Shown: positions 45,271 through 53,315 of the stretch, piece by piece
How the letters are laid out: each line of letters begins with the position of its first letter
Numbering within the stretch: position 1 is the stretch's first letter
NCBI RefSeq assembly: GCF_002952775.1
Contig: NZ_CP025066.1
Span: forward strand, 186,001-250,000
DNA: 64,000 bases
Origin: Halalkaliarchaeum desulfuricum
GTDB lineage: Archaea; Halobacteriota; Halobacteria; Halobacteriales; Haloferacaceae
Direction: 5' to 3'
Translations under genes and position numbers: made by a program
The notes under the pieces: model-generated
Database searches by the model: none
Seen by the model: only the letters and a program-made list of their open reading frames with translations
Told to the model about the DNA's origin: nothing

Positions 45271-45354
45271 GCCGCAAAACAACGGATGCAGTTCCGGGCG
45301 AATGAGAATTGACAGCAGTTCCTTACGGTTGGGCATCGTTTCTCCAGACGAGGG

Positions 45355-45600
45355 ATGGTCGACTACTACGACAAACTCCTCGCGGCCGTTCCGGCCGCGC
45401 TGGCGCTGGGTGCCCTCGCGAGTCTCCTCGACCCCCTGGGGTTCCATCAGGGACTCGCGCTCGGCAGCCTCGCAGCCACGATTATCCTGTACGAGGCAAT
45501 CGTTCGCAACCCCCCGATCGAGCCGACGGCGGCCAACGTCACGGCGTCGACGATAACCGGAATCGGGTGGTTGCTTGCGATTCTGCTGTATCTCTTTTGA
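45355..45600 (+). CDS. Small membrane protein, paralogue of the 7875 gene
   Basis: 81 residues. The N-terminus VDYYDKLLAAVPAALALGALA, the middle hydrophobic segment and the length match the protein at 7875-8126. A last hydrophobic segment, TASTITGIGWLLAILLYLF, closes the protein. It is a probable three-helix membrane protein of a haloarchaeal DUF family with no known role. Confidence 0.72.
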   Translation: MVDYYDKLLAAVPAALALGALASLLDPLGFHQGLALGSLAATIILYEAIVRNPPIEPTAANVTASTITGIGWLLAILLYLF

Positions 45601-45630
45601 GTGGATTCGGAGGCTGGTCCGGCACCGGTC

Positions 45631-45640
45631 TTATAAGTAC
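45631..45640 (+). promoter_or_regulatory. TATA box of the ABC1 kinase transcription unit
   Basis: TTATAAGTAC lies 22-31 bases before the ATG at 45662. It predicts a transcript that starts at the leader ORF, not at the kinase start. Confidence 0.65.
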
Positions 45641-45661
45641 CGAACGGGCGAACGTCGGTCT

Positions 45662-45706
45662 ATGAGCCGCAAGTGGACCGCCCCCCGTCCGGTTCGACGG
45701 CGATGA
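45662..45706 (+). CDS. 14-codon leader ORF overlapping the ABC1 kinase start
   Basis: MSRKWTAPRPVRRR, whose TGA overlaps the kinase ATG as ATGA. The TATA box is at the leaderless distance from this ATG. The peptide is very basic. It could couple translation of the kinase or act as a leader peptide; no homologue is known to me. Confidence 0.45.
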   Translation: MSRKWTAPRPVRRR

Positions 45707-47271
45707 GGGGGCTATACTACAGGTACCTCGTCGTTCTGGTGCGGTTTCTGCCGTTCGCACTCGCGTTCCTTCGGGACCGGCGCCGGTTCCTTTTGTTCGG
45801 CCCGCCGCGTCGCCCGGACGAGAAGATTCACCACCAGCGGGCCGAACGGATACGAGATACGCTGCTGGAACTTGGCCCGGCATTCATAAAGGTCGGACAG
45901 GTTCTCTCGACGCGCCCCGACATCGTCCCGCCGACGTACGCGACAGTGTTCGGTACGCTCCAGGACGAGGTGCCGGAGGGGGTCGGTGGCGACCCGCTGA
46001 CGGTCCTGGAGGAGGAACTCGGCGACGAAATCGACACGATGTCGGCCGACTCCGTCGCCGGCGGGTCGCTGGCGTTCGTCTATGCTGCCTCCTACGACGG
46101 GGGCCGCATCGCTTTGAAAGTTCGACGCCCGGGGGTGAAAGCCGTCGTCGAGCGCGACCTCCGCGTTATGGCCGGGTTCGTTCCGCTGATAGCGGCGCTG
46201 GCGCCCGAGCGACAACAGTACTCGATCCGCAACGTCGCCGACGACTTCGAGGAGATCATCCTGGACGAACTGGATTTCGAGCGGGAGCGAACGATGATGG
46301 CCGAGATCCGGAACAACTTCGCCGACGACGACCGCGTCGTGATCCCGGCTACCCTCGAGGAACTCTCCTCCGACCGAGTGCTCGCGATGGAGTACCGTGC
46401 GGGACGAAAAATAACCGACGACGACGCCTTCGATGGAGTCGACGTCGACGCCCCGGAGATGGCCCAGCGGATCGTCGACGTCTATCTCGAGATGGGAGTC
46501 GTCGACGGCATCTTCCACGCGGATCCCCATCCGGGAAACCTCGCAGTAACCGACGACGGACGCCTGCTAATCTACGATTTCGGAATGAGCGAGCACTTGC
46601 CGCCAACCGTCCAGGAGCACATCGTCGGACTCTACCGGGCGCTGGTCCGGCGCGACGTCGACGGCCTCGTCGACGCGCTCGTCGCCCTGGACGTGCTCGA
46701 TCCGGGCGTCGACCGCACGGAGGTCGGTCGAATACTTCAGCTCGTCATCGAGAACCTCCAGGGACGCCCCGAGATAACCTGGCGGGCGATACTCACTGAA
46801 ATGACGTCGATGCTCCGGGATTTCCCGTTTCGCATCCCGCCCGACGTAATGCTACTCATCCGGGTCGGCACCGTAGGCGAGGGGGTCTGTCGCGAGCTCG
46901 ATCCGGAGTTCGATTTCCTGGAGGCCGTCCGGTCGTTCCTCGTCGAACAGGGGCTCATCGAAACAGAATTTCAGGCGCTGCTCGATGAGACCACGAGGGA
47001 CCTGCAGACGGCTCTCCCGGCGCTGTTGCGAACACCGGCGCGACTCGAACGAACAGTCGAACAACTCGAGCGCGGGGATATCCTCGTGCGCACCGAGGCC
47101 GTCGACGACCGCCGTACCGATCCGTACCTGGGGTATGCGGTACTCGCCGGGGCCTTGCTCGTCGCGGGCTCGGTGTTGAGCCTCCAGGAGGGACGGTATG
47201 CACTGCTCGCGTTCGCGCTCGCGACGGGGTTCGTCCTCGCGTATCTTCTGGGACGCCATTTTTCGGCGTGA
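45703..47271 (+). CDS. ABC1/AarF/UbiB-family atypical kinase
   Basis: 522 residues from the ATG at 45703 (an in-frame GTG at 45673 would add ten). Signature elements are the KxGQ motif in AFIKVGQVLSTRPDIVP, the Gly/Ala loop AGGSLAFVYAA, the lysine in IALKVRRPGV, HADPHPGN and DFGMSE. Two hydrophobic segments lie at the C-terminus. Family members are ATPases linked to quinone and lipid metabolism; in haloarchaea menaquinone metabolism is a possible setting (inference). The gene is preceded by a leader ORF. Confidence 0.92.
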   Translation: MRGLYYRYLVVLVRFLPFALAFLRDRRRFLLFGPPRRPDEKIHHQRAERIRDTLLELGPAFIKVGQVLSTRPDIVPPTYATVFGTLQDEVPEGVGGDPLTVLEEELGDEIDTMSADSVAGGSLAFVYAASYDGGRIALKVRRPGVKAVVERDLRVMAGFVPLIAALAPERQQYSIRNVADDFEEIILDELDFERERTMMAEIRNNFADDDRVVIPATLEELSSDRVLAMEYRAGRKITDDDAFDGVDVDAPEMAQRIVDVYLEMGVVDGIFHADPHPGNLAVTDDGRLLIYDFGMSEHLPPTVQEHIVGLYRALVRRDVDGLVDALVALDVLDPGVDRTEVGRILQLVIENLQGRPEITWRAILTEMTSMLRDFPFRIPPDVMLLIRVGTVGEGVCRELDPEFDFLEAVRSFLVEQGLIETEFQALLDETTRDLQTALPALLRTPARLERTVEQLERGDILVRTEAVDDRRTDPYLGYAVLAGALLVAGSVLSLQEGRYALLAFALATGFVLAYLLGRHFSA

Positions 47272-47482
47272 TCGCCTCGACTCGATAGCAAGGGGGCAGC
47301 CGCGGAACGCGTCGCGATCGAGATCAACGCCCAACCAGAACGTCAACGCCCAGCCCGAACGCCCCGCGTTGGTGGTCTCGACGAACGCCAACACCGCCGA
47401 CGAACTCGCGTACATGCATCTCGGCGTCGCACAGGCTCGTCGCGGCTGGTGTGAGGCGAGCGATGTCCTGAGGTCCGTCGGG

Positions 47483-48124
47483 CTACTCGAGGTACGCTAT
47501 CGCCTCCTCGTCGGACACCTGATCGAACCGTCGGTAGAACCCGCCGACTCCAGTGAAATACCCCGGTCTCTCCAGACAGACCACCTCGTCGGTAATCTTC
47601 GCTAGTTCCTCGATCGTCTCGGGAGGACCGACCGGAACGGCGAGAACGATCCGTTCGGCCCCCGCGTTGTGCAGTTGTTCGATACACGCACGGGCGGTCG
47701 AGCCCGTTGCTACCCCGTCGTCTACCAGGACGACCCGCTTTCCGGCAACCTCGGGTTCGGGCCCGCCCTCGCGGTATCGCTCGGCTTTTCGCCGCGCGTT
47801 CTCCGCTTCCTCGTCCCGCTTTCGCCGGAAGTACTCCTCGTCGACCGGGCGCCTCCGGAACGCCTCCTCGTTGCGCCAGACGCTTCCGTCGCTCGCGACC
47901 GCCCCGATGGCGTACTCGGGGTTCCCGGGTGCGCCGATCTTCTTGGCGACGACGACGTCGAGCGGCACTCCCAGTTCGTCGGCGACTGGCCGCCCCAGCG
48001 GCAAGCCTCCCCGCGGGATTGCGAGCACCAGGTCGGCCTCGACGTCCCGCTCGCGAAGTTCCGCCGCGAGACGCTCGCCCGCATCCGTTCGATCGTGGAA
48101 TGGAGTCTGCCCGGACATATCCAT
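47483..48124 (-). CDS. Phosphoribosyltransferase-domain protein
   Basis: 213 residues (ATG at 48124; a second ATG two codons on is possible). The PRPP-binding motif is RVVLVDDGVATGSTA, and ADLVLAIPRGGLPLGRPVADEL matches the N-terminal PRT strand-loop. The type resembles the Rv0571c-like PRTases often annotated only as phosphoribosyltransferase. The substrate base is unknown. Start codons lie about 250 bases from SerB, with a MITE copy in that gap. Confidence 0.85.
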   Translation of the reverse strand: MDMSGQTPFHDRTDAGERLAAELRERDVEADLVLAIPRGGLPLGRPVADELGVPLDVVVAKKIGAPGNPEYAIGAVASDGSVWRNEEAFRRRPVDEEYFRRKRDEEAENARRKAERYREGGPEPEVAGKRVVLVDDGVATGSTARACIEQLHNAGAERIVLAVPVGPPETIEELAKITDEVVCLERPGYFTGVGGFYRRFDQVSDEEAIAYLE

Positions 48125-48290
48125 TAGTTTGTTCCGTGACACCGTGTATTGATCGAAGGTTCCCGACGAGCGGGAAAACGTTCTGTTTTCTGCGAGCTTG
48201 CGGCCGCGAGGTCCCTCAGGCCAGCGGGAGCCGGGCGTCCCGAGCACCGCCGGAAACCCGTCGGCCTGACCCGCCGTTCCCGACGTCGAT

Positions 48291-48370
48291 TAATGATTAT
48301 TGTAGCGATTTACCGGTCGATCGGCCATCCGGCCCGCCGATCGTCCGGTTACGGCCTAGAATAATCATTA
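48291..48370. mobile_element. 80-bp palindromic MITE, copy 1
   Basis: Terminal inverted repeats TAATGATTATT and AATAATCATTA (11 bp, perfect) enclose a nearly complete palindrome with inner arms CCGGTCGATCGGC/GCCGATCGTCCGG. A 3-bp direct repeat GAT flanks it on both sides. It lies eight bases past the serB stop. The second copy (51727-51806) differs at two positions. It has no coding capacity. Confidence 0.82.
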
Positions 48371-48378
48371 GATGACGT

Positions 48379-49032
48379 TCACTCCTCGTTGCCGACGTCG
48401 ATGACGCCGTGTTGCTCGAAGTAGAGTCGAAGTTTCCGAATCGACGTGACGACCTCGTCGGCGTACTCTTCCACGAGCGGTTCCGGCTGGAACCCGATCG
48501 CTGTTCCGGCGGCCCGTAGCATCGGCAGGTCCATCGCGCCGTTGCCGACCGCGATGACCTCCCCCGCGTCGACGCCCTCGGCGGCGGCCAGCTCCTGGAG
48601 GGCCCGATCCTTGCCCGCGTCGACGAGCAGTCCCTCGATTTCGCCAGTGAGCGCGCCGTTTTCCATCGGCAACTCGTTCGCGACGAGGTGATCGACCGCG
48701 ACACCGGCCCGTTCGAGCGCGGCCTCGACGCCGTCCTCGGGTGCACCGGTGACGATAGCGACAGTCACCCCCGACCGTCTGAGGGCGGTTATCAGTTCGG
48801 CGGCACCCTCCCGTAGTTTGCACCGCTCGAAGGCCGCCTCCACCTCGCGTTCGGGCATCCCCTCGAGGAGGGCGGCCCGCTGTCGAAGGGACCGTTCGAA
48901 CTCCACCTCGCCGCGGAGTCCCTGCTCCGTCAAGCCCCGGATCTCGGAACCGACGCCGTATTCGCGTCCGAGCAGTACGGTGGCGTCCGTTTCAGAGAGC
49001 GTCCCGTCGAAGTCGAAAACCACGAAGCTCAT
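48379..49032 (-). CDS. serB: Phosphoserine phosphatase (HAD superfamily)
   Basis: 217 residues. It removes phosphate from phosphoserine in the last step of serine synthesis. The HAD nucleophile motif is DFDGTLSETD near residue 7. Motif II is in VTVAIVTGAPEDG, and VIAVGNGAMDLPML carries the motif IV acidic residues (GNG in place of the usual GDG). The substrate is inferred from overall similarity and length. A MITE copy follows the stop codon. Confidence 0.87.
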   Translation of the reverse strand: MSFVVFDFDGTLSETDATVLLGREYGVGSEIRGLTEQGLRGEVEFERSLRQRAALLEGMPEREVEAAFERCKLREGAAELITALRRSGVTVAIVTGAPEDGVEAALERAGVAVDHLVANELPMENGALTGEIEGLLVDAGKDRALQELAAAEGVDAGEVIAVGNGAMDLPMLRAAGTAIGFQPEPLVEEYADEVVTSIRKLRLYFEQHGVIDVGNEE

Positions 49033-49185
49033 ATTCCATTCTACGACCCCGGATGACATAACTTGAGGGTGATGACACGGCGGTGTGCGCGTGACCGGCT
49101 CGAAACCCGCCGACACCGATCCCGTTCTCAGCCTGCAAGAACCCACACCTAAATTAATGATAGTCCCGGTGAATCTATCAATTGT

Positions 49186-49653
49186 ATGAACTTCGATGAA
49201 TTCACCGGGACCGTACAGCACAGACTCGAACTTCCGGACAGCGGACGGGCGGTGCGCGCGATCCGGGCGACCCTGATGACGCTGGGTTCCCGGATCCCCG
49301 AAGAGAACGCCGAGGATCTGGCGGCCTCGCTGCCGATGGAGATCAAGTGGTACCTGACCGGCGCGGTCGAAGAGCACGGCCAGCGGTTCGACTGGCGCGA
49401 GTTCATCGACCGGGTAAGCGAAATAGAAAACGCCGATCCGCCAGACGCCGCCCACCACGCCAGGATCGTTATCGACCTCGTCCACTCGGAGGTGCCGGAA
49501 TCCGACTTCCGACAGCTCCGGGATATGCTGCCGGAAAGCGAAGACGACGAGAACTGGCGCAAACTGTTCGAGATCGTCGATGCCGGCGGCTGGAGCGAGG
49601 CCCACGAGGCCCAGACCGGGGGGGGCCCGCAGCCCGAGTCAGGTTCCGAGTGA
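49186..49653 (+). CDS. DUF2267 family protein
   Basis: 155 residues. The family pattern MNFDEFTGTVQHRLELPDSGRAVRAIRATLMTLGSRI is clear, with a second helical half (AHHARIVIDLVHSEVP). The protein is soluble and helical, with an acidic Gly-rich tail. TAAATTAATG lies 30-40 bases before the ATG. The family function is unknown. Confidence 0.86.
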   Translation: MNFDEFTGTVQHRLELPDSGRAVRAIRATLMTLGSRIPEENAEDLAASLPMEIKWYLTGAVEEHGQRFDWREFIDRVSEIENADPPDAAHHARIVIDLVHSEVPESDFRQLRDMLPESEDDENWRKLFEIVDAGGWSEAHEAQTGGGPQPESGSE

Positions 49654-49689
49654 TTCGGCGTCCGCCCGGTTCGGCTACTGGATGAGAGT

Positions 49690-49992
49690 TTATCGACCGA
49701 TTTGTCGGACGCCGAACGCGAGGACAGATCCGAGTATCGCAATCACTGCGAGCACCACGAACAGCACATTGACGTCGGCGTACGTCAGGACGGTTCCGGC
49801 CAGCCCGGCGCCGAGAGCGCCGATCCCGAAGATGGCGAGGTACGTGTAGCCGAACGAGAGTCCCCGCGTCTCTGGTGAGGAGTAACTCGCGACCGTGGCC
49901 TGCTGGAGCGGCTGGATCGTAAACAGCGCGACGCCGAGACACAGGGCGATCGCCAGGAACGGGACCACACCGACGGCGACTGCGGGAACTGC
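49690..49992 (-). pseudogene. 3' fragment of an MFS transporter gene
   Basis: About 100 codons corresponding to the last third of an MFS carrier: VGVVPFLAIALCLGVALFTI, QPLQQATVASYSSPETRG and LSFGYTYLAIFGIGALGAGL. The same segment in the intact carrier at 6226-7566 reads QPLYQATVAEYTPPGTRG then LSYGYTYLGVFGVGSLGA. The frame is undamaged but begins in mid-protein, where MaoC coding sequence in another frame takes over. A deletion between two neighbouring genes best explains it. Confidence 0.85.
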
Positions 49993-50389
49993 TCTCGCGT
50001 TTCGACAGCACCTCACTCTCGGCAAAGATGGTGTCGCCGTGATACACCGGCGCATGGTGGCGAACGTCGTCGTATCCCAGGTTCGCGGTCGCATTGATGG
50101 AGACGTCGATAACGCTCATCCCGACCGCCAGGGCGATGACGAACGTCCCGTCGACGAGGCGCTCGCCGAACTCGGTTTCGGCGGCGTACGCCTCGTTGAA
50201 GTGCATCGGGTTCAAGTTCATCGTCAGGTTCGTCAGCCAGACGTTGTCGGTCTCGGTGACCGTGCGACCGAACGGGTGTTTGTAGACCTCGCCAGCGGTG
50301 AAGTCCTCGAAGTAGCGCCCGTGCCAGCCCTCGACGAGCCGTTTCGGCGTCGATTCGGTGTCTGTCGTGTCGTCGGGTTCGTCAGTCAC
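49992..50389 (-). pseudogene. 5' fragment of a MaoC-type hydratase gene
   Basis: About 132 codons from GTG: GWHGRYFEDFTAGEVYKHPF, TETDNVWLTNLTMNLNPMHF, ATANLGYDDVRHHAPVYHGD and TIFAESEVLSKRES. This is the N-terminal two thirds of the hot-dog-fold MaoC dehydratase family. The C-terminal strands are missing. After SKRES the frame continues into sequence that encodes an MFS protein in another frame. The fused frame stays open to 49469, so a chimeric polypeptide is possible but unlikely to work. Confidence 0.85.
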
Positions 50390-50487
50390 GATCCGACACA
50401 CGCCGCAACTCGACGTAAGTGTATGGCCGGACGACTACTCTGTTTCGCTCGAACGGTCACTCGACCACCCCACTCGACGGTTCCCAA

Positions 50488-51639
50488 TCAGTCGATTACG
50501 GTCCCCTCGTGGAGCTCCGCGTCGCGTTCGAAACGGTCGGCAGAAAGCGGGGAGACGTCGACCGTTTCCGGCGTGTCATCGAGGATCAGTTCTGCGACCA
50601 CCTGTCCGGTCGCCGGGGCGTGCATGAACCCGTGTCCCGAGAACCCCACGGCGTTTACGAATCCGGGGATCGGTTCCTCGACGATCGGGTGGTGATCCGG
50701 CGTCACCGTGTACAGCCCCGCCCAGCCTCGGACGACCGCCGTCTCCGGACCGAAGTAGGTGGCGACGTCGGCGGCGCGCTCCAGCGTGTCGACGGTCCAG
50801 TCGGGGTCGTTCGAGGTCCGATACCGATCGGGGTCGTGCTCCGGGTCCCCGTCGGCGTTCCGACCGCCGACGATCGCTGCGCCGTCGGACTCCGGGCGGA
50901 AGTGAACGCTTTCGTCCACGTCGACCGTCATCGGGGCGTCCGGTGGGAGTGGCGGCTCCGGCTCCGCAAGGAGCAACTGTCGACGGCGGGGTGACACCGG
51001 GAGATCGAGGCCGACCATCTCGGCGATCTCGCCCGCCCACGGCCCCGCGGCGTTGACCACGAAGTCGACCTCGGAGACGCCGTCCTCGGTCTCGATCCGT
51101 TCGACCCGGCCGTCGCGGACCTGGAGGTCCGTCACTTCGACGCCGGTGTGGATCTCGGCGCCCGCTTCCCCGGCGCCGCGCAGGAACCCCTGGAGGGCGA
51201 GGTGAGGATCCGCGAACCCGTCCGTGGGGCTGTAGGCGGCACCGACGTACCGATCGGCGTAGAGGCCGGGACAGTGCTCGATCGCCTCCGACGGGGAGAG
51301 ATAGTCGCTGGGGACGCCGAGATCGTTCTGTCTGGCGACGTTCTCCCGGAGGTGCTCGGCGGTCCCTTCGGTTCTCGCGAGAAACAGATACCCCGTTCGG
51401 CGGTAGCCGATCTCCACGCCGAACGTTTTCTCGAACGACCCCCAGACGGGCATGCTCTCCCGGGAGAACCGCACGTGTATCGGCGAGGTGAACTGGGCGC
51501 GAATCCCCCCGTTCGCCCGACCGGTGCTCCCGCCCCCGATGGAGTCCTTCTCGTAGACGGCGACGGAGACGTCCCGATCGGCCAGGTAGTACGCGCTCGC
51601 CAGACCGACGATCCCGCCGCCGACGATCGCAACGCGCAT
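50488..51639 (-). CDS. FAD-dependent amino-acid oxidase (DAO/glycine oxidase-like)
   Basis: 383 residues. The Rossmann FAD motif GGGIVGLASAYYLA is at residues 7-20, and the substrate domain contains GRANGGIRAQFTSP and VVNAAGPWAGEIAEMVG. The C-terminal GFSGHGFMHAPATGQVVAELI closes the FAD site. It is a DadA/sarcosine-oxidase-like family member; the substrate is a D-amino acid or N-methyl amine, not determinable here. The gene is next to a branched-chain-type amino-acid dehydrogenase. Confidence 0.87.
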   Translation of the reverse strand: MRVAIVGGGIVGLASAYYLADRDVSVAVYEKDSIGGGSTGRANGGIRAQFTSPIHVRFSRESMPVWGSFEKTFGVEIGYRRTGYLFLARTEGTAEHLRENVARQNDLGVPSDYLSPSEAIEHCPGLYADRYVGAAYSPTDGFADPHLALQGFLRGAGEAGAEIHTGVEVTDLQVRDGRVERIETEDGVSEVDFVVNAAGPWAGEIAEMVGLDLPVSPRRRQLLLAEPEPPLPPDAPMTVDVDESVHFRPESDGAAIVGGRNADGDPEHDPDRYRTSNDPDWTVDTLERAADVATYFGPETAVVRGWAGLYTVTPDHHPIVEEPIPGFVNAVGFSGHGFMHAPATGQVVAELILDDTPETVDVSPLSADRFERDAELHEGTVID

Positions 51640-51726
51640 GTCACTGGCAACGTGGTCACATCAGTTAACAGTTGACAGCACAATGGACGAACTGCCGGAC
51701 GCGTCAGAGCGGGAGAAGACGACTCA

Positions 51727-51806
51727 TACTGATTATTGTAGCGATTTACCGGTCGATCGGCCACCCGGCCCGCCGATCGTCCGGTTACGGCCTAGAATAA
51801 TCATTA
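51727..51806. mobile_element. 80-bp palindromic MITE, copy 2
   Basis: Identical to the copy at 48291-48370 except for two bases (left end TACTGATTATT, and one base in the central loop). It is flanked on both sides by TCA. The right TCA is the complement of the stop codon TGA of the dehydrogenase gene, so the element sits exactly against that stop. Confidence 0.82.
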
Positions 51807-52853
51807 TCAGGCCGGCGTCGCGAGCGGGTCGCGCCCACGTTCGAGCCGTTCTTCGGCGTACTCCCGGGCGGCCTGCAGGGGGGTCACGCCACGATCGTCG
51901 GCGCGCTCGTACAGCTCGATTAGCCGGTCGCCGATCGCGTCTGCCTTCTCGAAGGCGTCCTCGATCGTGCCATCCACGTGCTCGGTGTGGACGGTGATGA
52001 GTCCGCCGGCGTTGATGACGTAATCCGGGGCGTACCGGATCCCGCGGTCCTGGAGCATCTCCGCGTGGTCGCGACGCTTCAGTACGTTGTTCGCTCCGCC
52101 GGCCACGATCTCGCAGTTCAGTTGCGGGATCGTGTCGTCGTTCAACACGCCGCCGATCGCACACGGCGCGAACACGTCACACGGCTCCGCGTAGACGTCC
52201 TCGGGTGCGACGGTGGCGACGCCGTATTCGTCCGCGAACGACTCCAGCTGGTCGGTGTCGACGTCCGACACCGTCACGTCGGCCCCCCGCTCGAGTAGCC
52301 GTTCGGCCAGCCCCGTCCCGACCTTGCCGATGCCCTGGATCGTCACCGAGAGCTCCGACACTGGTCGATCGAGTTCGTATCTCGCGGTCTCCTCGACCCC
52401 GCGAAAGACGCCGTAGGCGGTCACCGGCGACGGATCGCCCAGCCCGTCGCTTACACCCACCACGTGGTCGGTATGGTCGGCGATGACGTCCAGGTCTTCG
52501 ACGCCGGTGTTGATGTCGACCGAGGTGATGTAGCGACCACCGAGCGCGTCGACCGCCTGTCCGTAGGCGGCCATCATCTCCGCAGTCTTCTGTTCCGGGT
52601 CGCCAACGATGACGGCCTTGCCTCCCCCGAGGTCCAGGTCGGCGGCCGCCGCCTTGTACGTCATCGCCTTCGAGAGACGCAACACGTCCTGGAGCGCGTC
52701 AGCCTCGGTGTCGTACGGAAGCATCCGCGTTCCGCCCAGCGCCGGCCCGAGCGTGGTGTCGTGTACGGCGACGATCGCCTGGAGACCCGTCTCCGGGTCC
52801 GAAACGTACGTTACCGCCTCGTGGCCGTAGTCGGTCATCCGGTCGAGAACCAT
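51807..52853 (-). CDS. Leucine-dehydrogenase-type Glu/Leu/Phe/Val dehydrogenase
   Basis: 348 residues. It oxidatively deaminates a branched-chain or aromatic amino acid with NAD. Family motifs are VAVHDTTLGPALGGTRM, LSKAMTYKAAAADLDLGGGKAVIVGD (with catalytic Lys) and GIGKVGTGLAERLLERGADV (NAD site). The short length and GGGKAVIVGD favour leucine/valine-type over glutamate-type enzymes. A near-palindromic site lies 17-32 bases upstream of the ATG. A MITE adjoins the stop codon. Confidence 0.9.
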   Translation of the reverse strand: MVLDRMTDYGHEAVTYVSDPETGLQAIVAVHDTTLGPALGGTRMLPYDTEADALQDVLRLSKAMTYKAAAADLDLGGGKAVIVGDPEQKTAEMMAAYGQAVDALGGRYITSVDINTGVEDLDVIADHTDHVVGVSDGLGDPSPVTAYGVFRGVEETARYELDRPVSELSVTIQGIGKVGTGLAERLLERGADVTVSDVDTDQLESFADEYGVATVAPEDVYAEPCDVFAPCAIGGVLNDDTIPQLNCEIVAGGANNVLKRRDHAEMLQDRGIRYAPDYVINAGGLITVHTEHVDGTIEDAFEKADAIGDRLIELYERADDRGVTPLQAAREYAEERLERGRDPLATPA

Positions 52854-52869
52854 GCCCTTATATTATGAA

Positions 52870-52885
52870 TATTCCTTAAAGAATA
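52870..52885. promoter_or_regulatory. Near-palindrome at the dehydrogenase promoter
   Basis: TATTCCTTAAAGAATA is symmetric at 14 of 16 positions and covers the TATA position for the gene starting at 52853. A repressor bound here would block TBP. An Lrp/AsnC-type regulator would fit an amino-acid gene, but this is inference. Confidence 0.5.
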
Positions 52886-52985
52886 CTGCGGTTTGGCTGG
52901 AGGGACGGTGTTGTCCATCCCGACGTGAACGAGGAACCGGGCGAGGCGGCGAAAGCGAGAAAACAACGGCGCTACAGGCGAGCCC

Positions 52986-53117
52986 CTACAGAAAGCCGCC
53001 GACGTGGACGGCCGCGAGCGCCTCCAGAAATGCGGGAAACCAGAGGCTGAGGAACCAGAGCAGAACGACGACGGTGAACGCCTTCATCAGGAACGTCCGT
53101 GGGTCGGATGGAATCAT
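52986..53117 (-). CDS. 43-residue membrane protein
   Basis: Starts MIPSDPRTFLMKAFTVVVLL and continues WFLSLWFPAFLEALAAVHV to a TAG at 52986. There is one clear hydrophobic segment after a basic residue, with Pro breaks. The codon use resembles neighbouring genes. No homologue is recognised; the hydrophobic pattern and the clean frame are the evidence. Confidence 0.45.
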   Translation of the reverse strand: MIPSDPRTFLMKAFTVVVLLWFLSLWFPAFLEALAAVHVGGFL

Positions 53118-53315
53118 CGTGAACTCGTGTTTCGACTTCTCGAGTGGACCCTACACGGGTATCTCGTAAAGAACTCCCGATTGTTTCCGACCCTCTGAGC
53201 AACCAGTCACTGTACTTCGGTGTCGCGGCTCACTCGCTGATGAACTTGTTCCTGTCAGCAAGGTCAAGAAGTATTATGAGTATGTCACGACAATTAGCAG
53301 ATAGGTTAAGCACCG

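Noticed and set aside
47272-47482. Possible small gene between the ABC1 kinase and the phosphoribosyltransferase (minus-strand frame starting MYASSSAVLAFVETT)
   Set aside because: The frame continues far into sequence antisense to the kinase and has no promoter or stop near the gap; only short imperfect 19-bp repeats are seen there.
49469-50401. Annotating a single intact 310-residue MaoC protein
   Set aside because: Similarity to MaoC ends at about 49992, where another frame encodes an MFS C-terminus; the tail is arginine-rich shadow sequence.
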